From Neobacillus massiliamazoniensis (GTDB lineage: Bacteria > Bacillota > Bacilli > Bacillales > Cytobacillaceae): DNA of 64,000 nucleotides. The position numbers and the translations under genes were made by a program. This document shows positions 17,746 through 25,878 of this stretch, piece after piece (position 1 is the stretch's first letter; the number at the start of each line of letters is the position of its first letter). Location: contig NZ_CVRB01000002.1 of the NCBI RefSeq assembly GCF_001048695.1, forward strand, positions 124,001 through 188,000. Reading direction: 5' to 3'. Below the pieces are notes generated by a model. That model made no database searches. It was given only the letters and a program-made list of their open reading frames with translations, and was not told the DNA's origin.

Positions 17746-18648
17746 ATGAACGCAGAAGTAAATGCCGAACAGCAGGTGGAATTGTCGAAAACGGTAAAAT
17801 TACAAAAATCAGCAAAATGGAGGGAATCACTTTCCGTATTAATGGAAAATAAAGCAGCCATGGCTGGTGGACTTATCATTGTCTTTTATGTATTAATTGC
17901 CACATTTGCTCCGCTTATTGCTCCATACGATCCTTATAAGGTTGATTTAGCGAATAAACTCCTGACGCCATCAATGGAACACTGGATGGGGACGGATGAT
18001 AAAGGAAGAGATATTTTAAGCAGAATTATTTACGGCAGCCGCCTTTCAATGGGCGTCGGATTCGCCGCCGTATTATTTGGCGCCTTTTTTGGAATCATCC
18101 TCGGACTGATTGCAGGTTATTACGGAAAATGGACTGATACAATTATTATGCGAACGATGGATGTTTTGCTAGCATTCCCGGGTATCCTGTTAGCTCTTGC
18201 GATTGTTAGTGCTCTTGGACCAAGTTTAATCAATGTAACCATCGCGGTTGGCATATTCTCTGTTCCTTTGTTTGCGAGAATCGTCAGGGGATCCACCCTT
18301 GAAGTAAAAAGGCTCGAGTATATTGACGCGATTCGCTCTCTAGGAGCAAATGACATTACGATTATTTTCAAACATATATTCCCAAATATTTTATCACCGA
18401 TTATCGTTCAAGGAACATTGCGATTGGCCACGGCGATTCTTTCGGCTGCAGGCCTATCCTTCCTTGGTCTTGGGGCCCAGCCTCCTTCTCCAGAATGGGG
18501 GACGATGCTTAGCAACGGAAGAGATTTCATTTTTTCAGCGCCTTTTATGGCTCTCTTCCCAGGTTTGGCAATGTCCATTCTAGTACTCGGCTTTAATATT
18601 TTTGGCGATGGACTAAGGGATGTATTCGATCCTCGCATGAGAAAGTAA
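17746..18648 (+). CDS. ABC transporter permease, DppC type (second importer)
   Basis: First gene of the plus-strand permease/ATPase operon. DppC features are the cytoplasmic N-terminus, PYDPYKVDLANKLL, GTDDKGRDILSRIIYGSRLS, the EAA loop RLEYIDAIRSLGANDITIIFKHIFPN and GLSFLGLGAQPPSPEWGTML. The length of 300 residues and six spans are normal. The ribosome-binding site is AGGGGGA. No binding-protein gene is in this transcript. The divergent gene at 15.9-17.5 kb and the relative at 25.9 kb are the obvious partners. Confidence 0.92.
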   Translation: MNAEVNAEQQVELSKTVKLQKSAKWRESLSVLMENKAAMAGGLIIVFYVLIATFAPLIAPYDPYKVDLANKLLTPSMEHWMGTDDKGRDILSRIIYGSRLSMGVGFAAVLFGAFFGIILGLIAGYYGKWTDTIIMRTMDVLLAFPGILLALAIVSALGPSLINVTIAVGIFSVPLFARIVRGSTLEVKRLEYIDAIRSLGANDITIIFKHIFPNILSPIIVQGTLRLATAILSAAGLSFLGLGAQPPSPEWGTMLSNGRDFIFSAPFMALFPGLAMSILVLGFNIFGDGLRDVFDPRMRK

Positions 18649-18677
18649 TCCAGCATTTATAAGGAGGTTAAAAATCA

Positions 18678-19598
18678 ATGTTAATGTTCATTATCCGTCG
18701 GCTCTTACAAACCATTCCTGTTATAGTCGGTGTAACCTTTGTTGTCTTTATTATTATGCATCTCGTTCCCGGTGATCCGGCTGTTTTAATGGCAGGGGAG
18801 GGTGCTTCGAAAGAAGCAATCCAATCGCTAAGGGAATCGCTTGGATTAGATCGTCCATTATATATTCAATATTTCGATTACTTGATTCATATTTTTCAAG
18901 GTGACTTTGGTGTCTCCTTAAAAAACAGCAAGCCGGTTCTCGATGAAATTTTGGTTAGACTACCGATTACAATGGAGCTGGCATTTTACAGTATTTTAAT
19001 CACCATTGTATTAGGAATGATTGCAGGGATTATTTCAGCTGTTAAACAGTATACCTTGACAGATATCGGTGTTATGATTATTGCCCTGCTTGGTATTTCA
19101 CTGCCAAGTTTCTGGTTTGGTTTAATGATGATGTATTTATTTTCTGTTAAGCTGCAAATCCTGCCAGTTGCTGGTTGGGAAAGCTGGCAAAATATCATAC
19201 TTCCGGCTGTCACGCTTGGGGCAGGAGGAGCGGCAATCGTGGCGAGGATGACAAGGTCTAGCATGCTTGAAGTCATTCGTCAGGATTATGTCCGGACTGC
19301 AAGGGCCAAAGGGTTGCGCGAGCGGGTCATCATTTATAAACACGCCTTAAGAAATGCGCTTATCCCAGTTATTACCGTAGTTGGCTTACAGTTCGGGGCA
19401 TTGCTTGGCGGAACCGTTATTGTTGAATCGATCTTTGCGATCAATGGGCTTGGAAGAATGATTGTTGACTCCATCAGAATGAGGGATTTACCGATGGTAC
19501 AAGGCGGTGTCCTTGTTGCTTCCCTCATCTTTGTGATTGTGAATCTACTTGTTGATATTTTCTATCGCTTCTTTAATAAACGGATTGAATTAAATTAG
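18678..19598 (+). CDS. ABC transporter permease, DppB type (second importer)
   Basis: Pore partner of the preceding DppC-type protein. It has the short N-terminus into MFIIRRLLQTIPVIVGVTFV, the periplasmic-side HLVPGDPAVLMAGEGAS segment, and an EAA loop in DYVRTARAKGLRERVIIYKHALRNAL. Length 306 residues, six spans. A perfect AAGGAGG precedes the ATG, and the gap to the preceding gene is 29 bp. Confidence 0.92.
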   Translation: MLMFIIRRLLQTIPVIVGVTFVVFIIMHLVPGDPAVLMAGEGASKEAIQSLRESLGLDRPLYIQYFDYLIHIFQGDFGVSLKNSKPVLDEILVRLPITMELAFYSILITIVLGMIAGIISAVKQYTLTDIGVMIIALLGISLPSFWFGLMMMYLFSVKLQILPVAGWESWQNIILPAVTLGAGGAAIVARMTRSSMLEVIRQDYVRTARAKGLRERVIIYKHALRNALIPVITVVGLQFGALLGGTVIVESIFAINGLGRMIVDSIRMRDLPMVQGGVLVASLIFVIVNLLVDIFYRFFNKRIELN

Positions 19599-19613
19599 AA
19601 GGTGGTGTTCATC

Positions 19614-20633
19614 TTGCATGTAAAACAAGAACCTATATTAGAGGTTAATGAGCTAAAAACCCATTTCAATACAAAACGTGGGATCAGCAAGGCAGTAGAT
19701 GGAATCGATTTTGTCCTCCATAAAGGAGAAACTCTTGGAATCGTAGGTGAATCTGGCTGCGGAAAAAGTATGACCTCCCTTTCCATCTTACGCTTAATCC
19801 CGTCCCCGCCAGGCAAAATTGCCGGGGGGTCCATCCTTTATAAAGGAAAAGATTTAGTTACGATTTCAGAAGATGAAATGCGCAAAATTCGAGGAAACGA
19901 GATTTCAATGATTTTTCAGGAGCCCATGACTTCGCTCAATCCCGTCATTACCGTTGGCGAACAAATTGCCGAGGCACTGCGGCTGCATCAAAAAATGGGT
20001 AAAAAAGATGCGTGGAACAAAGCAGTGGAAATGCTGAAATTAGTCGGTATACCTTCCCCGGAAAAGCGGGCCAAACAAGAACCATTTCAGTTAAGCGGCG
20101 GGATGCGGCAACGGGTCATGATCGCGATGGCTCTGGCCTGTAACCCTGAAATATTAATTGCGGATGAACCGACAACAGCGCTGGACGTGACAATCCAGGC
20201 ACAAATTTTGGAGTTGATCAAGGAACTTCAAATCAAGCTGGGAATGGGTGTGATCATGATCACTCATGACCTTGGAGTGGTTTCTGAAACATGTGATAAT
20301 GTGGCTGTCATGTATGCAGGAAATATCGTTGAACATGCACCGACGGATAAGATTTTTTCAAATCCGCTTCATCCCTATACTCAAGGGTTGCTGAACTCGC
20401 TTCCTAAAATTCATGAAGACATGGACGAGCTCGAAACCATCGAGGGTACGGTGCCAAGCCCATACAATATGCCGGAAGGGTGCCGCTTTGCCTCCAGGTG
20501 TCCATTTCGACAGCCACTTTGCATTCAGAAGAAGCCAGACCTGATTGAACTGGACAAAAATGTGAAGGTCCGCTGCTGGAAATATACAGACCTATGGGAA
20601 GATCAACCCCAAAAAGAGGAGGTTGTCAAATAA
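19614..20633 (+). CDS. ABC transporter ATP-binding protein, DppD type (second importer)
   Basis: ATPase with Walker [12 protein letters not shown], signature [15 protein letters not shown], Walker [13 protein letters not shown] and H-loop [10 protein letters not shown]. The Cys-rich tail [14 protein letters not shown] is intact. I favour the TTG start (MHVKQEP), because AAGGTGG ends eight bases ahead of it. Two GTG codons at 19602 and 19605 lie within or next to that ribosome-binding site. The stop overlaps the next ATG by one base. Confidence 0.9.
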   Translation: MHVKQEPILEVNELKTHFNTKRGISKAVDGIDFVLHKGETLGIVGESGCGKSMTSLSILRLIPSPPGKIAGGSILYKGKDLVTISEDEMRKIRGNEISMIFQEPMTSLNPVITVGEQIAEALRLHQKMGKKDAWNKAVEMLKLVGIPSPEKRAKQEPFQLSGGMRQRVMIAMALACNPEILIADEPTTALDVTIQAQILELIKELQIKLGMGVIMITHDLGVVSETCDNVAVMYAGNIVEHAPTDKIFSNPLHPYTQGLLNSLPKIHEDMDELETIEGTVPSPYNMPEGCRFASRCPFRQPLCIQKKPDLIELDKNVKVRCWKYTDLWEDQPQKEEVVK

Positions 20634-21640
20634 TGAAAACAAGTACAGAGAAGAAAGTCCTTTTGCAAGTTGAAAATTTAAAACAATATTTTCCTGTTAA
20701 AACCGAATCCTTGTTCCAACCGAAAACATATGTAAAAGCTGTCGATGATATTTCCTTTCACTTATTTGAAGGAGAAACGCTTAGCATCGTTGGTGAATCG
20801 GGTTGCGGAAAGTCCACTACGGGCAGGGCGATCTTAAGGCTAGATGAACCAACATCAGGAAAGGTTTATTTTTCCGATGAAAATATTCTTGAATTAAATA
20901 AAAGCCAGATGAGAAAATTACGCGGCGATCTTCAGGTAATTTTTCAGGATCCGTTTGCCTCCCTTAATCCGCGGCAAACGATCAAGCAAATTTTAAATGA
21001 AGCCATGGCCATTCAACAGGTTGTCCCAAAAGCAAAAAGAATGGATCGGATGCTTGAACTACTAGGGTATGTAGGATTGCCTGTGGAAGCATTGGATCGT
21101 TATCCACATGAATTCAGCGGCGGTCAGCGCCAAAGGATTGGAATTGCCAGGGCACTCGCGGTTAATCCGAAGTTAATTATCTGCGACGAAGCTGTCTCAG
21201 CATTGGACGTTTCAATCCAGGCACAAATTCTTAATCTATTGAAAAAACTACAAAAGCAGTTTCAGCTGACATTTCTCTTTATTTCTCATGATTTAAGTGT
21301 TGTCAGGCATATTTCGGATCGGGTTATGGTGATGTACCTAGGTAAGATCGTTGAAATAGCTGAGAAAAAGGCATTATTTGATTCACCGCTTCATCCCTAT
21401 ACCAACGCACTATTATCGGCTATCCCGGTTCCGAATCCTGAATTGAAAAGGGAGAGAATCTTACTGAAGGGTGACGTTCCTTCCCCACTGAACCCGCCAA
21501 CTGGATGCCGTTTTCACACCCGCTGCCCGTTTGCTGCAGAGAAATGCAAGTTGGAGGAACCTCCTCTTCGGGAAATCGAGAATAAACATTTTGTCAGTTG
21601 CCATTTTGTAGAAAAGCTTTATTTGACTATCTCACATTAA
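20633..21640 (+). CDS. ABC transporter ATP-binding protein, DppF type (second importer)
   Basis: Second ATPase of the set, translationally coupled to the first by a TAATG overlap, with GAGGAGG upstream. Motifs: Walker [12 protein letters not shown], signature [15 protein letters not shown], Walker B LIICDEAVSALD (E-A in place of the common E-P), H-loop [10 protein letters not shown] and tail CRFHTRCPFAAEKC. It ends the permease operon. A small terminator-like hairpin separates it from the two-component genes. Confidence 0.92.
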   Translation: MKTSTEKKVLLQVENLKQYFPVKTESLFQPKTYVKAVDDISFHLFEGETLSIVGESGCGKSTTGRAILRLDEPTSGKVYFSDENILELNKSQMRKLRGDLQVIFQDPFASLNPRQTIKQILNEAMAIQQVVPKAKRMDRMLELLGYVGLPVEALDRYPHEFSGGQRQRIGIARALAVNPKLIICDEAVSALDVSIQAQILNLLKKLQKQFQLTFLFISHDLSVVRHISDRVMVMYLGKIVEIAEKKALFDSPLHPYTNALLSAIPVPNPELKRERILLKGDVPSPLNPPTGCRFHTRCPFAAEKCKLEEPPLREIENKHFVSCHFVEKLYLTISH

Positions 21641-21705
21641 AAAATATTAAAAAACATTTTTTTAAAATTAAAAATTTTGTAGAATAAAGGTAATAGTAAT
21701 AAGGG

Positions 21706-21727
21706 GAGTTGAACAACTCTCTTTTTT
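21706..21727 (+). terminator. Short hairpin with T-tract between the importer and two-component genes
   Basis: GAGTT and AACTC form a short stem around GAAC, followed by TCTTTTTT. The stem is weak, so partial read-through into the histidine kinase gene is likely. Confidence 0.5.
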
Positions 21728-21754
21728 ATATATTTCAAGAGGGAGCGGCATATA

Positions 21755-22534
21755 ATGTTTAGTTTGGACACCTTCTCCTTTTTCATTATGCTTTGCGTGC
21801 TGGCACCATTAATTGGGGCATTTATCCTGCTTTTTCTGTTTATTTTTGAAAAGCGGATTGACCTTCTTAATAATCAAAAGCGGGAGATCGCCCTTGAAAG
21901 AGAGCTAGAAACTGCAAAGTTTAATCAATTGAATCAAGAAATACAACCGCACTTCTTTTTTAATACACTGAATTCTATTTTAAGCCTGGCAAGACTCGAT
22001 CGGAAGAAGGAATTAATTAGCTCGATTGAAACTTTATCCAAATTGCTTAAATTCAAGTACCAAAAAAGCGGCTCAATTGTACCGATAGTTGAAGAACTCG
22101 CCTACACGCGCTATTATTTGGAGATCCAGAAAATACGCTTCAGGGACAGGCTCCAATTTCAAATTACAATTGATTCTGAAGTGGAAGAAGCAGTGATTAT
22201 TCCCTTTATGATCCAAACATTTGTTGAAAATGCCTTTAAGCACTCCTTTGAAAAAATTCCGGGAAAAGCAATTCTCAACATTGATATTAGCAAACAGGAT
22301 CAGGATGTCCGTGTTTCCGTATGGAATAACTCCTCCGAAAGCTCCGTGCAACTTAGTACGGATTCAAGCGGACTTGGTCTGGAAAATCTCAAAAAACGTT
22401 TACGATTGTTGTTTCCAAATCAACACACATCCATCCAATTACTAGATGTAGATGGCGGAACCAATGCACTTGCCATCTTTCCATATACTTCAAATAGAAA
22501 GGTGGGAGAAAATGATGAACATTTTGCTCGTTGA
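21755..22534 (+). CDS. Sensor histidine kinase of the LytS/YesM type, minimal form
   Basis: A 259-residue kinase. One hydrophobic segment (about residues 8-31) is followed by a short linker and the His_kinase domain: phosphoacceptor H66 in IQPHFFFNTLNSI, the N box in FVENAFKHSF and the ATP-lid glycines in SSGLGLENLKKRL. There is no extracytoplasmic sensor domain, unlike YesM proteins, so it must sense through its single span or through a partner. The gene overlaps the response-regulator gene by 20 bp. The third gene of the operon is a transporter-like protein and is a candidate co-sensor. Confidence 0.9.
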   Translation: MFSLDTFSFFIMLCVLAPLIGAFILLFLFIFEKRIDLLNNQKREIALERELETAKFNQLNQEIQPHFFFNTLNSILSLARLDRKKELISSIETLSKLLKFKYQKSGSIVPIVEELAYTRYYLEIQKIRFRDRLQFQITIDSEVEEAVIIPFMIQTFVENAFKHSFEKIPGKAILNIDISKQDQDVRVSVWNNSSESSVQLSTDSSGLGLENLKKRLRLLFPNQHTSIQLLDVDGGTNALAIFPYTSNRKVGENDEHFAR

Positions 22535-23207
22535 TGATGAGCCTTTGGAATTGGATCAACTAGAGTACCTTATTCATAAAAGATTCCCGGCCTGGGCGGT
22601 TTTCAGAGCTAGTGATGCATCTCAGGCACTCAAAATTGCCAGACAGACTACTATTTTTCTTGCATTTTTGGATATTCATCTTCCCGGTAAATCCGGTTTG
22701 GATTTGGCGGTAGAGCTCTTACGAAACCATAAAATGGATATTGTGATGGTAACCGCCTTTCAAAATTTCGAATATGCCCGGACATCGTTCAGACTCGGAG
22801 TGGTCGACTATATTACAAAACCTGTGATTGAAGATGAACTTAATGAAATTCTCACAAAATATGAACGGATTGCCGGCTTTTCAGAATTAATTAATCATGC
22901 GATTCAAATCATTCAAACCGAGTACAGTGAAAAACTAACCTTAAATTATTTGGCATCCAGAATTCATATAAATCCTGCTTACTTAAGTCGAAAATTCCAG
23001 GAAGAGGTAGGAATGGGATTTTCTGAATTTTTAAACAACATCCGCTTGAAAGCCGCACAAAAAATGTTAATTCAATATCCTGACATGAGCATCAGCGGTA
23101 TCTCCGATAAATGCGGCTTTAACAGCCAGCATTACTTTAGTCAAATGTTTCGGAAAGTGACGGGAATATCGCCGCGCGATTATCGTTTAAAGGAGATTTA
23201 TCATTGA
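22515..23207 (+). CDS. AraC-type response regulator (YesN-like)
   Basis: A 230-residue regulator with an N-terminal receiver domain (acidic pair at residues 7-8, phosphoacceptor D53 in FLDIHLPGKSG, T80, K102 in DYITKP). A C-terminal AraC double helix-turn-helix runs from about residue 130 (NYLASRIHINPAYLSRKFQEEVG, then ISDKCGFNSQHYFSQMFRKVTG). Two consecutive ATGs exist; I chose the second, six to seven bases from AGGTGGGAG. AraC-type regulators bind direct repeats about two helical turns apart, which fits the 21-bp repeats found at five promoters of this window. A frameshifted homologue lies at 55.8 kb. Confidence 0.9.
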   Translation: MNILLVDDEPLELDQLEYLIHKRFPAWAVFRASDASQALKIARQTTIFLAFLDIHLPGKSGLDLAVELLRNHKMDIVMVTAFQNFEYARTSFRLGVVDYITKPVIEDELNEILTKYERIAGFSELINHAIQIIQTEYSEKLTLNYLASRIHINPAYLSRKFQEEVGMGFSEFLNNIRLKAAQKMLIQYPDMSISGISDKCGFNSQHYFSQMFRKVTGISPRDYRLKEIYH

Positions 23208-24520
23208 AGAAAGGAAATTATCAATTTTACATGACAGGGGCTGTCAAGCTTGGAGTCGCCTATGGGGTGGTAAGTTTGATTGCCCGATGGGTAACGGGTA
23301 ATACGATTCTGTCTTCGCCGGAAACGTTAATGAAATACGGACTTACCGGCGTAGTCGGTTATTCACTGATGGGGTCACTCGGGCTTATTTTGTTCGGATT
23401 ATTAGCAAAAAAAATTCGTGCCGCATCGGATGAGCATCATACGATAGGCGATTTTCTTCATGCTAAATTGTCTATTGCAGGTTATTGGTATATGGTAACC
23501 ATTCTAATGATCACGAGCCTCTATTCCCTCTTTATCCAAGTAATGGGGGCAGGTATTCTTTTACACCTTATCTATCCTGTTCCCGTTTTCTACGGCTTGT
23601 TCATCTTTTTGGCTATTTGTTTTGTAATCAGCGGCATTGGCGGTATGGGCTGGCTGAGCCGTATGGCCGGTGTAAATGTCACAATCATTTTTGGTGCGGT
23701 AATTATCATTCCTGTTTATTATTTTATCCATGAGGGTGTTCATCCCGTTTATGAAGGGATCAAGTTATATCATCCGTATTTGCTATTTTATAAAAATTAC
23801 GACGCAGTCTGGTTTATTTTTACAGCAATTTTAATCGGATTCGGACAAGTGCTAATCGATTGTGCGACATGGCAAAGAGTTTATATTATCCGAAAGGAAA
23901 AAGTTCGTGCAACTTTTACACTAGCTGGGCTTATTTGGGCAACTATTCCTTTGGCATTGTCAACACTGGTCATGATTGTTCTCTTCGGGGGGGGCTTTAA
24001 AAACATCTATACTTTAATGTTTGAGTTGATTAATGAACTTCAGTCGAGTTTTTTAATTGTCCTATTTGCTCTATTCTGTTTAAGTACCATATCCTCTGCC
24101 GCAAGTTCAGAGCTTCATGCAGTAGCTGTGCTTGGAGTCAGGAATATGATCCAATTGTTCCGCATGTTGACGGAAAAGGAAAAATGGAACTGGACGTATT
24201 TAATGACAGGCACCATCTGCCTCGTACTACTGGTAATTGTCAGCAGTTTTTCGCCGGACCCGATGGAATTATTGTTTTTCTTCGGCAATATCTATGCCGC
24301 AATCATCATTCCAATGATATATATCATCCTCAGCAAAGGTTCCGTTCCAAACGCGATTTCATTCGCATCCCTGGCTGGGATAGCAGGCGGTTTTCTTGTC
24401 ATCCCATTGATCGGAAGTATGCAATCGATTTGGGTCAGTTTTGCGCTTCCCGGATTGGTTTGTTTATTCTATAGGATTTATGTTCTTCTTTTTAATAGAA
24501 GACGTGTTTACCAGGAATAA
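23204..24520 (+). CDS. SSS-superfamily-like transporter encoded with the two-component system
   Basis: A 438-residue membrane protein with about twelve spans. GFGQVLIDCATWQRVYIIRKEKV resembles the sodium:solute symporter motif that contains a Trp-Gln-Arg triplet, and the family fold is plausible, but identity to named members looks low. It starts at TTG, overlapping the regulator stop by four bases, with AAAGGAG eight bases upstream. Tight coupling to a kinase without a sensor domain suggests either the uptake system controlled by the pair or a transporter that serves as the stimulus sensor. I cannot name a substrate. Confidence 0.75.
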   Translation: MKKGNYQFYMTGAVKLGVAYGVVSLIARWVTGNTILSSPETLMKYGLTGVVGYSLMGSLGLILFGLLAKKIRAASDEHHTIGDFLHAKLSIAGYWYMVTILMITSLYSLFIQVMGAGILLHLIYPVPVFYGLFIFLAICFVISGIGGMGWLSRMAGVNVTIIFGAVIIIPVYYFIHEGVHPVYEGIKLYHPYLLFYKNYDAVWFIFTAILIGFGQVLIDCATWQRVYIIRKEKVRATFTLAGLIWATIPLALSTLVMIVLFGGGFKNIYTLMFELINELQSSFLIVLFALFCLSTISSAASSELHAVAVLGVRNMIQLFRMLTEKEKWNWTYLMTGTICLVLLVIVSSFSPDPMELLFFFGNIYAAIIIPMIYIILSKGSVPNAISFASLAGIAGGFLVIPLIGSMQSIWVSFALPGLVCLFYRIYVLLFNRRRVYQE

Positions 24521-24536
24521 GTACTGGTTAACAAAG

Positions 24537-24567
24537 AAAAAGGATTCTCAAAACGAGAGTCCTTTTT
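24537..24567. terminator. Bidirectional terminator between convergent operons
   Basis: AAAAAGGATTCTC and GAGAGTCCTTTTT form a 13-bp stem with one mismatch or G-U pair around AAAAC. It serves the plus-strand transporter gene and the minus-strand deaminase gene. Confidence 0.85.
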
Positions 24568-24578
24568 CCTTACCCGCT

Positions 24579-25805
24579 TTATTCAATTAATGAACCCGAT
24601 ACAAGATTACCTTTATAAAACACCGCTTGCCGCTTGGAGCGTCTTGCGACAGTTTCTGCTGAACAGCTTGCGTTTACCAGTACCATATCGGCATCATCCC
24701 CCGGCTTTGGCCAAACCTGTTTGCCATCCTTGTCCAAAGGTGTTTTCCCACTCGTAATATACCTTAGAGACTGAGATAAGGAAACCTCATTAGTCCACCT
24801 AAAAATTTCAACGAGACGCCCAGCTCTCTCCAAAATATCTCCGTTCCCTGTCGGCCACCATGTATCATAAATATTGTCATTCCCTACTGCTACTTCTAAA
24901 CCATGCTTACTTAATAGATCAACAGGGGGGATTGCCCTGCCGATTGGGAGGCTCGTCACAATCGAAATGCCGGCATCTTTTAAAATCTCGGCCATTTCGG
25001 CTGCTTCCTCTTTCGAAACATCGCCGAGACCAAAGGCATGGCTGATGGCCACCCTTCCTTCCCAACCAGCCTGCTTTGTTAAATGGGCCAGTCGTCTCAT
25101 TGTGAAAGTTCCCAAATGACCAGGGTCATGAAGATGCAAATCGATTCCGGCATTGCCTTCCACTGCCAGATCCATCAACTGTACCAAGGAAGCCTCAATG
25201 TTTTGATCCACCGTTGCCGGGTCGACTGATCCGACAAGTCCGGCACCATTTCGCACAGCTTCCCTAATCAGCTGTGCCGTTCCTTGACGAAGGAGGCCAT
25301 GCTGTGCAAAGGCAACAATCTCCGAGCTTACCTTGTTGGAATAGTTTTCAAGGGCTTGCTTGACCCCTTCCAAATTTCGAATACCAGCCTCCGGATAAAT
25401 ATCGACATGCGTTCTAACATGAGTTGATCCGGAAGCAAGTAATACATCAAGCAAGTTTTGCGCCCGCTCCTGAGTGCTTAAAGGAATGGATGCCAAAATA
25501 TTTTTTTCAATTTCACAGCGCTCAATGACACCTGATGCTGGAATACAGGCCCGCCACTTCTCACCCAAAAGATTTTTATCCAAATGAACATGCTTTTCGA
25601 TAAAAGATGGGAGCAGCAGCAACCCTTTTGCATCTTCCACCGGAAAATCATTTGAAAGGGGTTCACTTTCTTTTACTATTTTTGCAATTTTTCCATCCTC
25701 AATCAATAAATGAAATAGCTCCGTTTCGGTGCCTGCTACCCTTTCATTTTCTTTTACGAAACCAACCTCCAAGCGTGCATTCTTAAGCCAATAAGTCTTG
25801 TTCAT
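24579..25805 (-). CDS. Cytosine-deaminase-like amidohydrolase, paralogue 3
   Basis: A 408-residue homologue of the two amidohydrolases at 13.4-15.8 kb. Metal motif H72-V-H74 in KHVHLDKNLLG, then THVRTHVDIYPEAGIRNLEG, FAQHGLL, HLHDPGHLGTFT with the same aspartate substitution, ISHAFGLGD and GNDNIYDTWW. The end SCSAETVARRSKRQAVFYKG is nearly superimposable on paralogue 1. It follows a binding-protein gene on the minus strand, repeating the binding protein-deaminase pairing seen at 14.6-17.5 kb. The ribosome-binding site is GAAGGGAG. Confidence 0.85.
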   Translation of the reverse strand: MNKTYWLKNARLEVGFVKENERVAGTETELFHLLIEDGKIAKIVKESEPLSNDFPVEDAKGLLLLPSFIEKHVHLDKNLLGEKWRACIPASGVIERCEIEKNILASIPLSTQERAQNLLDVLLASGSTHVRTHVDIYPEAGIRNLEGVKQALENYSNKVSSEIVAFAQHGLLRQGTAQLIREAVRNGAGLVGSVDPATVDQNIEASLVQLMDLAVEGNAGIDLHLHDPGHLGTFTMRRLAHLTKQAGWEGRVAISHAFGLGDVSKEEAAEMAEILKDAGISIVTSLPIGRAIPPVDLLSKHGLEVAVGNDNIYDTWWPTGNGDILERAGRLVEIFRWTNEVSLSQSLRYITSGKTPLDKDGKQVWPKPGDDADMVLVNASCSAETVARRSKRQAVFYKGNLVSGSLIE

Positions 25806-25838
25806 GTTAATTTTTCTCCCTTCTTGAAGTTAACAGAC

Positions 25839-25870
25839 AAAAGGGGTTACCCTTTTGAGATATCCCTTTT
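25839..25870 (-). terminator. Intercistronic hairpin between binding protein 3 and deaminase 3
   Basis: On the minus strand AAAAGGG(A) pairs with (A)CCCCTTTT around an AT-rich loop. It occupies the same place as the hairpin at 15866-15896 in the related operon, so the arrangement is conserved. Confidence 0.5.
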
Positions 25871-25878
25871 GCCATCCT

